Shown here piece after piece: positions 5,997 through 6,858 of a DNA stretch of 6,858 nt. The position numbers were made by a program, and so were the translations under genes. The first letter of the stretch is position 1, and each line of letters starts with the position of its first letter. Origin of the DNA: Armatimonadota bacterium (GTDB lineage Bacteria > Armatimonadota > Zipacnadia > Zipacnadales > FEN-943); assembly GCA_026419655.1 (NCBI GenBank), contig JANZZA010000270.1, positions 1-6,858 of the forward strand, read 5' to 3'. A model generated the notes under the pieces. It saw only the letters and a program-made list of their open reading frames with translations. It had not been told where the DNA came from and did not search any database.

Positions 5997-6003
5997 AATG
6001 ACC

Positions 6004-6858
6004 TTGCACCTTAAGAGGCTTTATCTGCGCGGTTTCAAAACCTTCGCTGATCCGACCACCCTGGATTTTGACAGTCGCATTACGGCCATCGTAGGCCCAA
6101 ACGGCGTGGGCAAGAGCAACGTGGTGGATGCTGTGTTGTGGGTGTTGGGGGAGCAATCTGCTCGCACCCTGCGCACCAGTCATCTCCAGGAAGTCATCTT
6201 CGCCGGTGCCGATGGCCGTCGCCCCCTGGGAATGGCCGAAGTCACCATAACCCTGGACAATGCTGATGGTGCTCTGCCCACTGATTACGTTGAGGTCGAG
6301 ATAACCCGAAGGCTCTTTCGCAGCGGCGATTCGGAATACTTGCTAAACCGTAATCGCTGCCGTCTGCGTGACATCCGCGACCTCTTCCTTGACACCGGCC
6401 TCGGCCCCGACGGCTATTCGGTAATCGGCCAGGGCGAGATTGATGCGATCCTTTCCGTGCGACCCGAGGACCGCCGGGAGTTAATAGAAGAGGCTGCCGG
6501 CGTGCGCAAGTACCGTGTTCGTCGCGATGAGGCCGAGCGCCGCCTTGAGGACACGCGCCATGAGATGCGCCGCCTAGAGGACGTGATTGCCGAACTGGCC
6601 AGCCACATCGAGCCGCTTCGCGGGGAAGCGGCTGCCGCCGAGACCTATCGTAGCCTTGACGCTCGACTGCGCGAGCTTGAGGTGCGCTTACTGGCAGCCG
6701 AGCATGTAGCTCGCCTGCGTCGCTTGGGCCGATTAGAGAATGACCGCCTCACTGCGGCTCAAGACCTTGAAAGCTGCAAGACTGAGGCTGTTCGTGTGGC
6801 CCAGGAGCTTGAGCAGCTTCGGGCGGACAGGGAGCTGACCGAGGCACGGCTAGAAGAG
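6004..6858 (+). CDS. smc: Chromosome segregation protein SMC, N-terminal 285 codons, 3' end beyond window
   Basis: SMC is the ATPase subunit of bacterial condensin, acting with ScpA and ScpB to organise and separate chromosomes. The N-terminal head half is visible: LKRLYLRGFKTFADPT (3-18), Walker A GPNGVGKS (31-38) followed by NVVDAVLWVLGEQSARTLR (39-57), RNRCRLRDIRDLFLDTGLG, and the IGQGEIDAIL segment (141-150) containing Gln143. RPEDRRELIEEAAGVRKY leads into a long Arg/Glu/Ala-rich coiled coil that continues to the window edge. The family is about 1,150-1,200 residues, so only about a quarter is present. TTG 6004 is preferred to ATG 5998 because GGAGG is correctly spaced and because SMC proteins usually start with one residue before LKRL. 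A long leader with its own extended -10 promoter suggests transcription separate from ybaB. Confidence 0.96.
   Translation, partial: MHLKRLYLRGFKTFADPTTLDFDSRITAIVGPNGVGKSNVVDAVLWVLGEQSARTLRTSHLQEVIFAGADGRRPLGMAEVTITLDNADGALPTDYVEVEITRRLFRSGDSEYLLNRNRCRLRDIRDLFLDTGLGPDGYSVIGQGEIDAILSVRPEDRRELIEEAAGVRKYRVRRDEAERRLEDTRHEMRRLEDVIAELASHIEPLRGEAAAAETYRSLDARLRELEVRLLAAEHVARLRRLGRLENDRLTAAQDLESCKTEAVRVAQELEQLRADRELTEARLEE

Larger units (their letters stand above)
5168..6003. other. 836-bp gene-poor, repeat-rich gap between ybaB and smc
   Basis: No frame here has a convincing start, binding site and family match. 5168-5305 shows nothing I can name. 5306-5620 carries two degenerate copies (B and C) of a dispersed repeat. 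5636-5651 is a perfect palindrome. 5751-5759 is an extended -10 promoter, and 5760-5991 would be the long smc leader with a hairpin and a short tandem repeat. In many Firmicutes recR follows ybaB; no RecR start, zinc-finger or Toprim motif was seen here. Confidence 0.6.

Overview
The window (6,858 bp, GC-rich throughout) looks like a high-GC member of the Bacillota (Clostridia-like, possibly thermophilic). The main support is a Bacillus-type large SRP RNA with an Alu domain directly upstream of dnaX, followed by a YbaB/EbfC-family gene. That is the classic Firmicute order scRNA-dnaX-ybaB. Start codons include GTG and TTG. Genus cannot be told from this sequence.

Layout. (1) Positions 1-2116, minus strand: the first 705 codons of a PEP synthase/PPDK-like protein, with a KaiC/RecA-like N-terminal domain lacking a recognisable P-loop, then a complete-looking PEP/pyruvate-binding (ATP-grasp) domain; the gene runs off the left edge. 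(2) 2117-2719: divergent intergenic region holding the leader of that gene, a sigma70-type promoter, the SRP RNA (2257-2536) and an inverted copy of a dispersed repeat. (3) 2720-4642: dnaX (clamp-loader tau-type subunit, 640 aa). (4) 4643-4837: a 195-bp gap with a strong hairpin. (5) 4838-5167: ybaB. (6) 5168-6003: 836 bp without a convincing gene. It holds two direct copies of the same repeat, a 16-nt perfect palindrome, an extended -10 promoter, a hairpin and a short tandem repeat. (7) 6004-6858: the N-terminal 285 codons of smc, running off the right edge.

Together these are mostly chromosome-maintenance and secretion housekeeping genes: SRP RNA (co-translational targeting), DnaX (replication clamp loading), YbaB (nucleoid-associated protein) and SMC (chromosome condensation and segregation). 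The usual Firmicute partner recR is not next to ybaB. Its expected place is taken by repeat-rich non-coding DNA.

The most notable observation is a degenerate element of about 108-123 bp present three times: once inverted between the SRP RNA and dnaX, and twice in direct orientation between ybaB and smc. Its best copies align without gaps and have related TTGCAAAAG / CCTTTGCAA ends. It looks like a MITE-like or other dispersed repeat that brackets dnaX-ybaB. I see no defence system, CRISPR array, transposase, tRNA or rRNA.
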